This document shows positions 28,927 through 38,530 of a DNA stretch of 64,000 nt, in pieces. The notes beneath the pieces were generated by a model. It was not told where the DNA came from and did not search any database. It saw only the letters and a list, made by a program, of their open reading frames with translations. The stretch is from Herminiimonas fonticola (lineage in GTDB: Bacteria > Pseudomonadota > Gammaproteobacteria > Burkholderiales > Burkholderiaceae_D). How positions within the stretch are numbered: position 1 is the first letter of the stretch; each line of letters starts with the position of its first letter. A program made the translations under genes and the position numbers. The stretch spans positions 434,001 to 498,000 of the forward strand of contig NZ_PTLZ01000001.1 of assembly GCF_003293745.1 (NCBI RefSeq). Direction: 5' to 3'.

Positions 28927-31035
28927 ATGACGAGCGAGACAGAAACAAATACCGGCGGTTGGGAATTGAAAACCAGTCGTCGCTGGTTGGCAGATGCGGT
29001 TGAATTGCTGTCTTCTATGCGCTTTGCGATCAGCTTGCTGACGCTGATCTCAATTGCATCGATCATCGGAACTGTGCTCAAGCAAAATGAACCGATGACG
29101 AATTACGTCAATCAGTTCGGCCCATTCTGGTTCGCAGTGTTCGCCAAACTCAATCTGTACGGACTCTATTCGACGTGGTGGTTTTTGCTGATCATGACCT
29201 TCCTGGTGATCTCGACATCGCTCTGCCTGATTCGCAACGCCCCCAAGATGTTGAAGGATATGCGCAGCTGGCGTGAAAATGTGCGCGAGCAATCGCTACG
29301 CAATTTTCATCACAAAGCGGAATGGCAAGCCAAGCTTACACGTGCTGAATTAACGACTCAAACTCTGGCGCGGATTGCCGCCCACGGTTACAAAGCCAAA
29401 GTCGTTGAAAAAGAAAATGCAACGCTGATCGCAGCCAAGCAGGGCGCCGCGAACAAGTGGGGTTATATCTTCGCGCATAGTTCCATCATTATTATCTGCC
29501 TCGGCGGCATGCTTGATTCTGAGTTGCCGATACGCATACAGAAACTCATCTTCGACAAAACATCGTTTGCCGGCAATGGCGTGATTGCGCAAATTCCCGC
29601 GCAGCATAGACTCGGATTGGGCAATCCTACCTTTCGTGGCAATACACTGATTCCGGAAGGCAGCAGCAGCAGTACCGCCATCATTCCTCAGCAGGATGGT
29701 GTGTTGATTCAGGATCTGCCATTCACGATCCAGTTGAAAAAATTCGTCATCGATTTCTACTCGACCGGTATGCCCAAGTTGTTTGCCAGCGATGTGGTCG
29801 TGACTGATCATGAAAATGGCAAGGTATTTGCAGCGACCATCAAGGTTAACGAGCCACTGATCTATCGCGGCGTTGCGGTGTATCAGTCCAGTTTTGAAGA
29901 TGGTGGCAGCAAGTTGAAGCTGGCTGGCTATCCTATGCAAGGTGCCGCGCATGCCGCATTCGCCATGCAAGGTGAAGTCGGCAATACATCGCCGCTGGAT
30001 GCAAGCAAAGGGGGCGATTACACGGTTGAATGGTCGGGCTTTCGCGCTTTTAACATCGAGAATATGGCGCAGAACGGACAGGATGTACGTGCCGTCAATC
30101 CGAACCAGAGTTTCATGTCTTCCGGTCTTGATAAACATCTCGGTTCTGCCGCCAAGAATGCGAACAACAAGGATTTGAAAAACGTTGGTCCTAGCGTGCA
30201 ATACAAGTTGCGCGACAAGAACGGGCAGGCGCGCGAATATAACAACTATATGCAGCCGGTGCTGGTGGACGATGCCTATGTTTTCCTCGCTGGCGTACGT
30301 GATTCTCCATCCGAACCATTCCGCTTCCTGCGCATTCCGGCGGATGACAACGATACTGTGGAAGAGTGGATGCGTTTGCGTGCCGCGATTCTGAATCCGG
30401 ATTTGCGGGCACTGGCCGCGCAACGTTATGCCAAGCGCGCATTGCCGGCTACGCGTGCGGATGCTTCTGCATTACGTACGCAATTGCAGGCGTCATCGTT
30501 AAAAGGCTTGACGATTTTTGGTGGCGATACACAAGAAGCTGGCTACATTGCTGTCTCAAAATTTCTCGAAAAAATTCCACCGCAAGATCAGGAAAAAGCC
30601 GCTGATATTTTCATGAAAATCCTGAATGGCAGTTTGTGGGATCTGTGGCAGGTTGCGCGTGAAAAAGATGGCTTGAAAGCAATCGAGCCTGACGACAAGC
30701 ACGGACGGTTTTTGCAATTGGCGACGAATGCTTTTTCAGATGCATTCTTTTACGGCGCACCAGTTTATTTGCAGTTGCAGGGCTTCGATGAAGTGAAGGC
30801 TTCGGTGCTGCAGGTAACGCGTTCGCCAGGAAAGAACATTGTTTATTTTGGTTGCCTGTTGCTCGTTCTCGGCGTGTTTTCGATGTTTTATATACGCGAA
30901 CGCCGTCTCTGGATATGGATCAAATCAGAAGGCGATGGTAGTTCGCATGCGTTGATGGCCGTTAGCTCGCAGCGCAAGACTCTGGATTTCGAGAAAGAAT
31001 TTGCAGTATTGAAGCAGCAATTATTACAGTCCTGA
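28927..31035 (+). CDS. ccsB: Cytochrome c biogenesis protein CcsB/ResB (system II)
   Basis: Large membrane subunit of the system II heme-to-apocytochrome ligation machine (702 aa). Three N-terminal membrane segments (FAISLLTLISIASIIG, WWFLLIMTFLVIS, and one near residue 180) are followed by a big periplasmic domain (about 200-620) and a last membrane helix (VYFGCLLLVLGVFSMFYI). The ResB signature SIASIIGTVLKQNEP is present. It pairs with CcsA downstream. System II is usual in betaproteobacteria, in place of the CcmA-H system of E. coli. Confidence 0.93.
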   Translation: MTSETETNTGGWELKTSRRWLADAVELLSSMRFAISLLTLISIASIIGTVLKQNEPMTNYVNQFGPFWFAVFAKLNLYGLYSTWWFLLIMTFLVISTSLCLIRNAPKMLKDMRSWRENVREQSLRNFHHKAEWQAKLTRAELTTQTLARIAAHGYKAKVVEKENATLIAAKQGAANKWGYIFAHSSIIIICLGGMLDSELPIRIQKLIFDKTSFAGNGVIAQIPAQHRLGLGNPTFRGNTLIPEGSSSSTAIIPQQDGVLIQDLPFTIQLKKFVIDFYSTGMPKLFASDVVVTDHENGKVFAATIKVNEPLIYRGVAVYQSSFEDGGSKLKLAGYPMQGAAHAAFAMQGEVGNTSPLDASKGGDYTVEWSGFRAFNIENMAQNGQDVRAVNPNQSFMSSGLDKHLGSAAKNANNKDLKNVGPSVQYKLRDKNGQAREYNNYMQPVLVDDAYVFLAGVRDSPSEPFRFLRIPADDNDTVEEWMRLRAAILNPDLRALAAQRYAKRALPATRADASALRTQLQASSLKGLTIFGGDTQEAGYIAVSKFLEKIPPQDQEKAADIFMKILNGSLWDLWQVAREKDGLKAIEPDDKHGRFLQLATNAFSDAFFYGAPVYLQLQGFDEVKASVLQVTRSPGKNIVYFGCLLLVLGVFSMFYIRERRLWIWIKSEGDGSSHALMAVSSQRKTLDFEKEFAVLKQQLLQS

Positions 31036-31177
31036 CCAGAGCAGCACTAACAGGCGGACTCGACTATACTGAGCCGCGTTTCTCGCCCTGAGCTAGTAGA
31101 AAGAAATGAAGGCTGTATTTGCACGGTCGTCGCAAGACAATCTTGCAAGTCGGCTGCAGTCATTACGGAGAATAGTC

Positions 31178-32329
31178 ATGGATGTAGTACAAGATCAGAT
31201 TTACGCGCAGCCACCGGGTTTCTTTAAGCGCCTGTCAGTGATTGACTGGTTGTATGGCGTGGCATTGCTGGCAGCGTCCCTGTTTGCGCTGAATCGTTTC
31301 GGCCATCACATGGATATTTACGAAGAAGTGATCTTGGTCTTGGCAGCGCCTACGTTTGCGTGGCTGGGCTGGCACTGGAAATCCGTGCGCTGGCTGCTGG
31401 CTGTGCTGGCTGTGCTGGCTTTATCTGCAATCTCCATGTACGACGGCTCATTGGCGATGAGCGAACAAAAATTCTTCCTGAAATATCTGCTGTCCAGCCA
31501 ATCGGCAATCCTGTGGATGAGCACTCTGTTCCTTTTGTCGACGCTGTTCTATTGGGGCGGTTTGATTGCGCGCTCAGAGACCGGTGGTTCTATTGGCAGC
31601 AAGCTATGCTGGGCTGCCGTCATCATGGGCTTTACCGGCATGCTGGTGCGCTGGTACGAGTCTTATCTGATCGGTGCCGACGTTGGTCATATTCCAGTTT
31701 CGAATCTGTATGAAGTGTTCATCCTGTTTTGCATGATTACCGCCTTGTTTTATCTTTACTACGAGCAGGTTTATGCGACGCGCCAATTGGGGCCGTTTGT
31801 ATTGTTGGTGATTAGTGCTGCGGTTGGATTCCTGCTTTGGTATACGGTGAGTCGCGATGCATCGGAAATCCAGCCATTGGTACCAGCCTTGCAAAGCTGG
31901 TGGATGAAAATTCATGTGCCGGCCAACTTCATCGGCTATGGCACGTTTTCATTAGCTGCGATGGTGGCGGTTGCCTATCTGTTGAAGTCGCACGGCATGC
32001 TGGCCGATCGTCTACCTGCGCTGGAGGTGCTGGATGACGTGATGTACAAAGCGATTGCAGTTGGCTTTGCATTCTTCACGATCGCCACGATTCTGGGCGC
32101 GCTGTGGGCGGCTGAAGCATGGGGCGGGTACTGGTCGTGGGACCCGAAAGAAACCTGGGCACTGATCGTCTGGCTCAACTACGCATCGTGGTTGCACATG
32201 CGCTTGATGAAGGGTTTGCGCGGCAAGATTGCAGCGTGGTGGGCGGTTGTTGGTTTGCTGGTAACGACCTTTGCTTTCCTCGGCGTTAATATGTTTTTGT
32301 CAGGTTTGCATTCTTACGGCGAGCTATAA
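31178..32329 (+). CDS. ccsA: Cytochrome c biogenesis protein CcsA/ResC (system II)
   Basis: Heme-handling partner of CcsB (383 aa, about eight membrane segments). The tryptophan-rich heme-binding WWD region is visible in WGGYWSWDPKETWALIVWL, flanked by histidines such as those in VPANFIGYG-preceding KIHVP and in ASWLHMR. ATG 31178 follows CGGAGAATAGTC, a better site than that of the in-frame ATG 31106, and the resulting length fits the family. Same operon as ccsB, 142 nt downstream. Confidence 0.93.
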   Translation: MDVVQDQIYAQPPGFFKRLSVIDWLYGVALLAASLFALNRFGHHMDIYEEVILVLAAPTFAWLGWHWKSVRWLLAVLAVLALSAISMYDGSLAMSEQKFFLKYLLSSQSAILWMSTLFLLSTLFYWGGLIARSETGGSIGSKLCWAAVIMGFTGMLVRWYESYLIGADVGHIPVSNLYEVFILFCMITALFYLYYEQVYATRQLGPFVLLVISAAVGFLLWYTVSRDASEIQPLVPALQSWWMKIHVPANFIGYGTFSLAAMVAVAYLLKSHGMLADRLPALEVLDDVMYKAIAVGFAFFTIATILGALWAAEAWGGYWSWDPKETWALIVWLNYASWLHMRLMKGLRGKIAAWWAVVGLLVTTFAFLGVNMFLSGLHSYGEL

Positions 32330-32388
32330 ACAGGGCGTAGGCATGACAGCTTAAGAGCTGACAATGTGAAATTTTTGCATTTCGCTTT

Positions 32389-32410
32389 CTGTAATGAAAC
32401 TCCTGTAATG
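32389..32410 (+). promoter_or_regulatory. Direct repeat, probable operator upstream of msrP
   Basis: CTGTAATG at 32389-32396 recurs at 32403-32410 with a six-base spacer, 48 nt before msrP. Two 8-bp direct repeats on nearly the same DNA face resemble sites of OmpR/PhoB-type response regulators. No clear -10/-35 pair was recognised beside it. Confidence 0.45.
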
Positions 32411-32457
32411 TTGGCAGGTCTGAATAGACTAATGGTCATCATCACTACGGAGTCGCC

Positions 32458-33441
32458 ATGTTAATCAAGCGCAATCCGAATGGAATCGACATTCCATTCG
32501 CATCGGAAATTACGCCACGCGCAGTATTTGAATCGCGTCGTGCGTTCATACAAAAAATAGCTGCCGGTTCTATTGCCGGTGGCGCACTTCTGGAAATGGC
32601 GACGCGTGAGGCATTTGCCGCGACGTCTGCCACCGCACAAAAACTCGCGGCACATCCCAATTCATCCTATGTCGTGCTCGACAAAGCAACGTCGTATAAA
32701 GACGCCACGACTTACAATAATTTTTACGAATTCGGCACCGATAAGGCGAGTCCGGCGCGCTATGCGTCGGCAATGAAAACGCGGCCATGGACTTTGTCTA
32801 TCGAAGGTGAAGTCAAAAAGCCGATGACGCTGGATATCGATAGCTTGCTGAAACTTGCGCCTTTGGAAGAACGCATTTATCGCCTGCGCTGTGTCGAAGG
32901 TTGGTCTATGGTGATTCCGTGGACTGGCTATTCGCTGGCCGAATTGATCAAGAAAGTCGAGCCGACTTCCAATGCAAAATATGTGGAATTTGTCACCGTT
33001 GAAGATAAAGAGTCCATGAATGGTTTGCGCAGACCTGTGCTGGATTGGCCGTATGTAGAAGGCTTGCGCATAGACGAAGCGAATCACCCGCTGACACTGT
33101 TAACGCTGGGTATGTATGGCGAAGTATTACCTAATCAGAATGGCGCTCCTGTGCGTATCGTCGTGCCGTGGAAATATGGTTTTAAATCTGCCAAGTCGAT
33201 CGTCAAGATACGTTTCGTCAAGGATCAGCCGCGTACGGCCTGGAATATTTCAGCGCCGCGTGAGTACGGGTTTTATTCCAACGTCAATCCTGAAGTCGAT
33301 CATCCACGCTGGTCGCAAGCGACTGAGCGTCGCATAGGCGAAGATGGTTTTTTTGCGAAGAAGCGCCCGACGCTGATGTTCAATGGTTATAGCCAGGTTG
33401 CATCCTTGTACACGGGCATGGATCTGAAGAAGTTTTTTTGA
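32458..33441 (+). CDS. msrP: Protein-methionine-sulfoxide reductase, catalytic subunit MsrP (YedY)
   Basis: Periplasmic molybdenum enzyme that repairs methionine sulfoxide in envelope proteins (327 aa). Tat signal with the twin arginines in [14 protein letters not shown] (Arg27-Arg28). The molybdopterin-ligating cysteine is Cys145 in [10 protein letters not shown]. Further conserved blocks are [13 protein letters not shown] and [19 protein letters not shown] (cited as landmarks). CTACGGAGTCGCC precedes the ATG. Operon with msrQ 68 nt downstream; a direct repeat lies in the promoter region. Confidence 0.95.
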   Translation: MLIKRNPNGIDIPFASEITPRAVFESRRAFIQKIAAGSIAGGALLEMATREAFAATSATAQKLAAHPNSSYVVLDKATSYKDATTYNNFYEFGTDKASPARYASAMKTRPWTLSIEGEVKKPMTLDIDSLLKLAPLEERIYRLRCVEGWSMVIPWTGYSLAELIKKVEPTSNAKYVEFVTVEDKESMNGLRRPVLDWPYVEGLRIDEANHPLTLLTLGMYGEVLPNQNGAPVRIVVPWKYGFKSAKSIVKIRFVKDQPRTAWNISAPREYGFYSNVNPEVDHPRWSQATERRIGEDGFFAKKRPTLMFNGYSQVASLYTGMDLKKFF

Positions 33442-33509
33442 TCTCTGGCAATCGACGTTTTGTATCGCATCGTCGGCCCCGTTGGCGGCCGATTTGTCAT
33501 GGGTAAATA

Positions 33510-34154
33510 ATGACGGCGTTTAATCCTTCATCAAAGCAACTGACGCTTATTAAGAGTTTGCTCTTTGTGATTGCCTTGCTGCCATTCGGCAGGTTGGTCT
33601 TGTTTACTTTTACCGATCAGTTGGGCGCGAATCCGATTGAGTTCATCACGCGCAACACAGGTGACTGGACGCTGTATTTCCTGTGCATCACGCTTACCGT
33701 TACGCCGCTACGGCGCTTGAGTAAATGGAATTGGTTGATCAAGTTGCGTCGCATGATAGGCTTGTTTGCATTCTTTTACGCTGCTCTGCATTTCACGACC
33801 TTCCTTTGGTTTGATCATTTTTTCGATGTGAGCGAGATGCTGAAAGACGTCATCAAGCGTCCATTTATCACGGTTGGGTTTGCGGCTTTTGTATTGCTGA
33901 TTCCGCTTGCCATCACCAGCACGAATGGCATGGTGAAGCGCTTGGGCGGCAAGCGCTGGCAATGGTTGCATAGGCTGATTTATGTCATCGCATCGCTGGG
34001 AATATTGCATTACTGGTGGATGAAAGCGGGCAAGCACGATTTCGAGCAGCCGATTATTTTCGGGGCTATCGTTGCGGCTTTGCTGTTGGTGAGAATATTC
34101 TGGGCCTGGCAAAAACGCTCAAAAGCAAATGGGCTTGAGGGTACTGCGGTGTAA
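33510..34154 (+). CDS. msrQ: Heme-binding membrane subunit MsrQ (YedZ)
   Basis: Inner-membrane b-type cytochrome that feeds electrons from the respiratory chain to MsrP (214 aa, six membrane segments). The ferric-reductase-like core has conserved histidines in YAALHFTTFLWFDH, WLHRLIYVIA and LGILHYWW. Next to msrP, as in other proteobacteria. A terminator follows that also sits just behind lysA on the other strand. Confidence 0.93.
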   Translation: MTAFNPSSKQLTLIKSLLFVIALLPFGRLVLFTFTDQLGANPIEFITRNTGDWTLYFLCITLTVTPLRRLSKWNWLIKLRRMIGLFAFFYAALHFTTFLWFDHFFDVSEMLKDVIKRPFITVGFAAFVLLIPLAITSTNGMVKRLGGKRWQWLHRLIYVIASLGILHYWWMKAGKHDFEQPIIFGAIVAALLLVRIFWAWQKRSKANGLEGTAV

Positions 34155-34159
34155 TGATT

Positions 34160-34196
34160 GAGCCGGATATGCGTTGCGCACTCCGGCTCTTGTCTT
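34160..34196 (+). terminator. Terminator after msrQ
   Basis: GAGCCGG (34160-34166) and CCGGCTC (34183-34189) pair, with a small inner hairpin TGCG/CGCA in the loop, followed by TTGTCTT. Lies between the convergent genes msrQ and lysA. Confidence 0.65.
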
Positions 34197-35478
34197 ATGG
34201 AAGCAATGATTCCAGCGCAAACAGATCGGCGGGCGATTCGCGTTTGCGGATCAAATGAACGGTCGCGCCATCGACCATGATTTCGGCAGCTCGGCCGCGT
34301 GTGTTGTAGTTGGATGACATCGTCATGCCGTATGCGCCAGCTGACATGATAGCCAGCAGATCGCCTTCCTGAATAGCCAACTCACGCGAACGTGCCAGCC
34401 AGTCGCCGGATTCGCATACCGGACCAACTACATCGTAAGTCTGAGCTTCAGTTGCGCGTTGCAAGACAGTTTCTACGCCATGCCAGGCTTCATACATCGC
34501 AGGACGCATCAAATCATTCATTGCTGCATCGACAATCGCAAAATTTTTGGTTTCGCCATGCTTGATGTATTGCACCGCGGTCAGCAGCACGCCGGCATTG
34601 CCAACGATGGAGCGGCCAGGTTCAAACAATACTTTGATCGGTGTGCCTTGATAACTTTTCGCGCGCCATGCATCAATTTTTGTAAACACGCGTGACAAAT
34701 AATCGCCGACTGCCACCGGTTGGTCGTTGTCGTAATTGATGCCTATGCCGCCGCCTATGTCCATATGATGGATGGCGATACCTTCGCTTGCCAAGGTATC
34801 GATCAACTCGATCAATTTATCAACGGCTTCCAGTAAAGGTGCATCGTCCAGCAATTGCGAACCGATATGGCAATCGATGCCAACCACGCTAATGTTGGGC
34901 AGCGATGCCGCAACGCGATAGGTCGTCAACGCATCTTCATATGCAACGCCGAATTTATTGTCTTTCAATCCGGTTGAAATATACGGATGGGTTTTTGCAT
35001 CGACATTCGGATTGACGCGTAGTGAGACCGAAGCGCGTTTGCCCATTTCACCAGCAACTTCATTCAGCCTATGCAACTCAGGAATCGATTCGACGTTAAA
35101 GCACAGAATGTCATGCGACAAGGCGAGTCGCATCTCTTCACGCGATTTTCCGACGCCGGAAAAAATCACTTTGCGTGGCGAGCCACCCGCCGCCAATACT
35201 CGCAGCAATTCGCCGCCGGAAACGATATCAAAGCCGGAGCCGAGTTTGCCGAGCAGATTCAAGACTGCCAGATTCGAGTTGGATTTGACTGAGTAGCAAA
35301 CCAATGCGGTCTCGTCATTGCGACCATGCTTTTTGCAGGCATCGGCATAGGAAGAAAAATTCTCGACCAATGCGGCTTTTGAATAGATGTAGGTCGGCGT
35401 ACCGAATTGCTGGGCGATTTGCGTCAACGGAACGTTTTCCGCGCACAGCACGCCGTCTTGATAAGAAAAATGCGACAT
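34195..35478 (-). CDS. lysA: Diaminopimelate decarboxylase
   Basis: PLP enzyme that converts meso-diaminopimelate to lysine, the last step of lysine synthesis (427 aa). The PLP lysine is Lys65 in CYSVKSNSNLAVL. Other fold III landmarks are HIGSQL, FEPGRSIVGNAG and the substrate cysteine in GPVCESGDWLA. Minus strand, downstream of lptM with seven bases between them. The lysA-lptM-cyaY neighbourhood is widespread in proteobacteria. Confidence 0.97.
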   Translation of the reverse strand: MSHFSYQDGVLCAENVPLTQIAQQFGTPTYIYSKAALVENFSSYADACKKHGRNDETALVCYSVKSNSNLAVLNLLGKLGSGFDIVSGGELLRVLAAGGSPRKVIFSGVGKSREEMRLALSHDILCFNVESIPELHRLNEVAGEMGKRASVSLRVNPNVDAKTHPYISTGLKDNKFGVAYEDALTTYRVAASLPNISVVGIDCHIGSQLLDDAPLLEAVDKLIELIDTLASEGIAIHHMDIGGGIGINYDNDQPVAVGDYLSRVFTKIDAWRAKSYQGTPIKVLFEPGRSIVGNAGVLLTAVQYIKHGETKNFAIVDAAMNDLMRPAMYEAWHGVETVLQRATEAQTYDVVGPVCESGDWLARSRELAIQEGDLLAIMSAGAYGMTMSSNYNTRGRAAEIMVDGATVHLIRKRESPADLFALESLLP

Positions 35479-35485
35479 GGTGAAT

Positions 35486-35719
35486 TTACTTGGAATCGGA
35501 AGAGCTGGCCGGAGGCGTATTAACCGGGAGTGAGACGGAAGTCGAGCTGCCTGTCGTTTGTATCGTCGTTGTTTGGTAGCCTTTTTCGCCTTGCGGCATG
35601 TATAAAGGGCCTTTTTGCCCGCAACCGGCGAGCAGGCTGACGCACAAGGCGCCAGCCAGAATATTTAAGAAAGCGCTGATGCGCGGCAAACAAGGAAGGG
35701 ACTTCACGATTAGAATCAC
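35486..35719 (-). CDS. lptM: LptM-like (YifL) lipoprotein, LPS translocon maturation
   Basis: Small outer-membrane lipoprotein (77 aa). Signal peptide with lipobox LLAGC, Cys33, followed by the family signature GCGQKGPLYMP; the rest is a disordered Ser/Thr/Pro-rich tail. In E. coli LptM assists disulfide maturation of the LPS translocon LptD/LptE. The start is uncertain: GTG 35719 or GTG 35707, neither with a good ribosome site. Divergent from cyaY and just ahead of lysA, the same neighbourhood as E. coli cyaY-yifL-dapF. Confidence 0.88.
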   Translation of the reverse strand: MILIVKSLPCLPRISAFLNILAGALCVSLLAGCGQKGPLYMPQGEKGYQTTTIQTTGSSTSVSLPVNTPPASSSDSK

Positions 35720-35747
35720 TGTTTAACGAAACGTGGTGGAGTGTAGC

Positions 35748-36089
35748 ATGACCGAATCAGAATTCCTGCAGCGGGCCGAGGCAACTTTGAGCCAGATCGA
35801 AGCCACTTTGGAGGAGCTGGCCAATACCAGTGATCTCGATGTGGAATGTACGCGTAGCGGCAATGTGCTGGAAATCGAATTTGTGGATAATGGCACAAAA
35901 ATCATCGTCAATAGCCAAGCTCCGATGAAGGAACTGTGGGTGGCGGCGAAATCCGGCGGTTTTCATTTCAAGGCGCAAGGTTCGAAATGGATCAATCATC
36001 GTGATGGCGACGCGGAATTGTTTGCTGCCTTGTCGCAAATGGTGAGTCAGCAGGGCGGCATAGACGTCACATTGCACGATGTAAATTAA
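35748..36089 (+). CDS. cyaY: Iron donor protein CyaY (bacterial frataxin)
   Basis: Frataxin homologue (113 aa) that binds iron and modulates iron-sulfur cluster assembly on IscS. The acidic first helix (ESEFLQRAEATLSQIEATLEE) is followed by the beta sheet with NSQAPMKELWVAAKSGGFHF and a WINHRDGDAELF segment typical of the family. Start ATG 35748 follows GGTGGAG; the GTG at 35733 overlaps that site. Divergent from lptM and closed by a terminator. Confidence 0.93.
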   Translation: MTESEFLQRAEATLSQIEATLEELANTSDLDVECTRSGNVLEIEFVDNGTKIIVNSQAPMKELWVAAKSGGFHFKAQGSKWINHRDGDAELFAALSQMVSQQGGIDVTLHDVN

Positions 36090-36118
36090 GCGAGTTGATT
36101 TGGGGCGCGCTCAAATAG

Positions 36119-36154
36119 AAAAAGCGGAAAAGTCTTGCGACTTTCCCGCTTTTT
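36119..36154. terminator. Bidirectional terminator between cyaY and mrcA
   Basis: AAAAAGCGGAAAAGTC (36119-36134) pairs with GACTTTCCCGCTTTTT (36139-36154) around a TTGC loop, with a single A-C mismatch. The A- and T-runs serve both converging transcripts. Confidence 0.9.
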
Positions 36155-36178
36155 CAAACTGCTTCTGCTTTGCAGTAA

Positions 36179-38530
36179 CTAGAACAGTTCGTTCTTGACC
36201 TCATCCTTGGTTGGCTCGTTTGCGCGTGCAGGCGCATCACTCAGGCCTAAGTTGCGCACGCCCGCGCTTGGCGGATTCTCTGCGTAGAAATACTCGCCAT
36301 TGACCGTGATAATCCCTTCAGGCACGGTGCGCTCTGCCATAGGTACATTCTTCAGCGCTTTTTGCATGTAATTAATCCAGATCGGTAGTGCCAGCCCGCC
36401 ACCGGTTTCGCGATTTCCCAAATTTTTCGGCTGGTCAAAACCTATCCACGCGATACCGACGATTTCTGGCTGATAGCCGGCAAACCACGCATCGAATGAA
36501 TCATTGGTAGTGCCGGTTTTTCCTGCCAGATCGGTGCGCTTCAAGGCCATGGCTTTGACGGCAGTACCGGACGTCACAACATCTTTCAACATGCTGTCCA
36601 TCAAAAATGCATTGCGCGCATCGATGACCCGATTGGCTTCGTCGCCAGCCTTGTCAGGTTTAGCTTCCGACAGCGTTTTACCGCTGGCGTCGGCAATTTT
36701 AGAAATCAGGTAAGGGCTTACTTTATAGCCGCCATTGGCGAATACTGCGTAAGCGCCGGCCATTTGCAAAGGCGTCACCGCGCCCGCGCCCAGAGCCAAT
36801 GTCAGATAAGGCGGGTTTTTATCCGCATCAAAGCCGAAGCGGGTGATGTATTCCTGTCCGTATTTGGCGCCGATTTTGTGCAAGATTCGAATTGAAATCA
36901 TGTTTTTCGATTTCATCAAGCCTCTGCGCATACTCATCGGCCCATCGTATTTGTTATCGTAATTCTTCGGCTCCCACGGTTGTCCGCCAGTTTGCCCGGC
37001 GTCGAAACTGATGGGCGCATCGTTGATAATGGTGGACGGCGACAAACCTTTTTCCAGCGATGCGGAATAAATGAATGGTTTAAAGGACGATCCCGGCTGG
37101 CGCCATGCCTGCGTGACGTGGTTGAACTTGTTGCGGTTGAAATCGAAGCCACCGACCATCGCGCGGATTGCGCCGTCATCGGTGTTTGCGGCGACGAATG
37201 CCGATTGCACTTCCGGCATTTGAATCACGCTCCAGGTTTTGCCTTCCTGCATGACACGGATCACCGCGCCACGTTTGACGCGTTTATTTGGCGGTGCTTT
37301 GGCACTGAGCAAATTGGCGGCAAAGGTCAGTCCTGCACCTTCAATCTTGATTTCTTCGCCCGACACTAACACTGCGGTGATTAATTGCGGTGTGGCGTCC
37401 AGTACAACTGCGGCGACCAGATCGTCGCTATCAGGATGGTTCGCCAATTCAACTTCAATCGCGTCTTCGGCTTCTTCCTTGTTGTCTGGGATCTCGATGT
37501 AGTTTTCCGGGCCGCGATAGCCGTGACGTTTTTCATAGTCCATGACGCCGCGGCGCACGGCCAGATAGGCGGCATCCTGATCCGCTTTGGTAATCGTGGT
37601 GAAAACGTTCAAGCCGCGGGTGTAGGTTTCTTCCTTGAATTGCTCATACACTAATTGACGCGTCATTTCGGCTACGTATTCAGCATGTACGCCGAATTCG
37701 CTGCTATTTGTCTTGATCTTGAGCTCTTCAGCCTTGGCGCGCGTATATTCCGGTTCGGTGATGTAGCCGAGCTGGTACATGCGCTGCAGAATATATTGTT
37801 GGCGTGCTTTCGCGCGTTTTGGATTGACGACAGGGTTGTAGGCCGAAGGTGCTTTTGGCAAGCCGGCGAGCATTGCTGCTTCGGCGATGCTGATGTCCTG
37901 CAATTTTTTGCCGTAATAAATCTGTGCCGCAGACGAAAAGCCGTAGGCGCGCTGACCCAGATAAATCTGGTTCATATAGACCTCGAGAATCTGATCTTTC
38001 GACAGGTTCTTTTCAATTTTCCATGCCAGCAGCACTTCGTAGATTTTACGTTTGAGCGTCTGTTCACTGGATAAAAAGAAATTTCGTGCGACTTGTTGCG
38101 TAATGGTGGACGCGCCTTGGCGGGCACCGCCGCTCAAGTTGTGCACGGTTGCGCGCACGATGCCGACGTAGTCGACACCGCCATGCTCAAAGAAACGATC
38201 ATCCTCAATCGCCAGCACGGCTTTTTTCATAATGTCGGGAATTTCCTTGATATGGACCAAATTGCGGCGTTCTTCGCCGAATTCGCCAATCAAGACGTTA
38301 TCCGCTGAAAAGATACGAAGCGGGATTTTAGGTCGGTAATCGGTCAGCGAATCCAAGGCAGGCAAGTTTGGATACGCCATCGCCAATGCAAAAAAGAGTA
38401 TTAGCGCACCGATTACACCCAAGCCGGATATCAGGCCGACAAAGCCGAGGACTAGCCTTAAAACAGTTCGGGAGGTTTTTTTCGGTGATTTGGAAGAAGT
38501 ACTGCCGGACGATGATTGTTTGGAAGCCAT
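36179..38530 (-). CDS. mrcA: Penicillin-binding protein 1A (bifunctional peptidoglycan synthase)
   Basis: Class A penicillin-binding protein (783 aa). A Ser/Lys-rich cytoplasmic tail and one membrane anchor (residues about 22-50) are followed by the GT51 glycosyltransferase with catalytic Glu109 in AIEDDRFFEH and GASTITQQVARN. The OB-like insert lies at about 330-440. The transpeptidase has SSFK (Ser481, Lys484), SKN (541-543) and KTGTTND (Lys671). All catalytic residues are present. Divergent from the pilMNOPQ operon; in many proteobacteria mrcA is the neighbour of pilM in this same arrangement. Confidence 0.97.
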   Translation of the reverse strand: MASKQSSSGSTSSKSPKKTSRTVLRLVLGFVGLISGLGVIGALILFFALAMAYPNLPALDSLTDYRPKIPLRIFSADNVLIGEFGEERRNLVHIKEIPDIMKKAVLAIEDDRFFEHGGVDYVGIVRATVHNLSGGARQGASTITQQVARNFFLSSEQTLKRKIYEVLLAWKIEKNLSKDQILEVYMNQIYLGQRAYGFSSAAQIYYGKKLQDISIAEAAMLAGLPKAPSAYNPVVNPKRAKARQQYILQRMYQLGYITEPEYTRAKAEELKIKTNSSEFGVHAEYVAEMTRQLVYEQFKEETYTRGLNVFTTITKADQDAAYLAVRRGVMDYEKRHGYRGPENYIEIPDNKEEAEDAIEVELANHPDSDDLVAAVVLDATPQLITAVLVSGEEIKIEGAGLTFAANLLSAKAPPNKRVKRGAVIRVMQEGKTWSVIQMPEVQSAFVAANTDDGAIRAMVGGFDFNRNKFNHVTQAWRQPGSSFKPFIYSASLEKGLSPSTIINDAPISFDAGQTGGQPWEPKNYDNKYDGPMSMRRGLMKSKNMISIRILHKIGAKYGQEYITRFGFDADKNPPYLTLALGAGAVTPLQMAGAYAVFANGGYKVSPYLISKIADASGKTLSEAKPDKAGDEANRVIDARNAFLMDSMLKDVVTSGTAVKAMALKRTDLAGKTGTTNDSFDAWFAGYQPEIVGIAWIGFDQPKNLGNRETGGGLALPIWINYMQKALKNVPMAERTVPEGIITVNGEYFYAENPPSAGVRNLGLSDAPARANEPTKDEVKNELF

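Noticed and set aside
36980-38308. Several plus-strand frames opposite mrcA (up to 139 codons)
   Set aside because: Antisense shadows without ribosome sites; no family resemblance.
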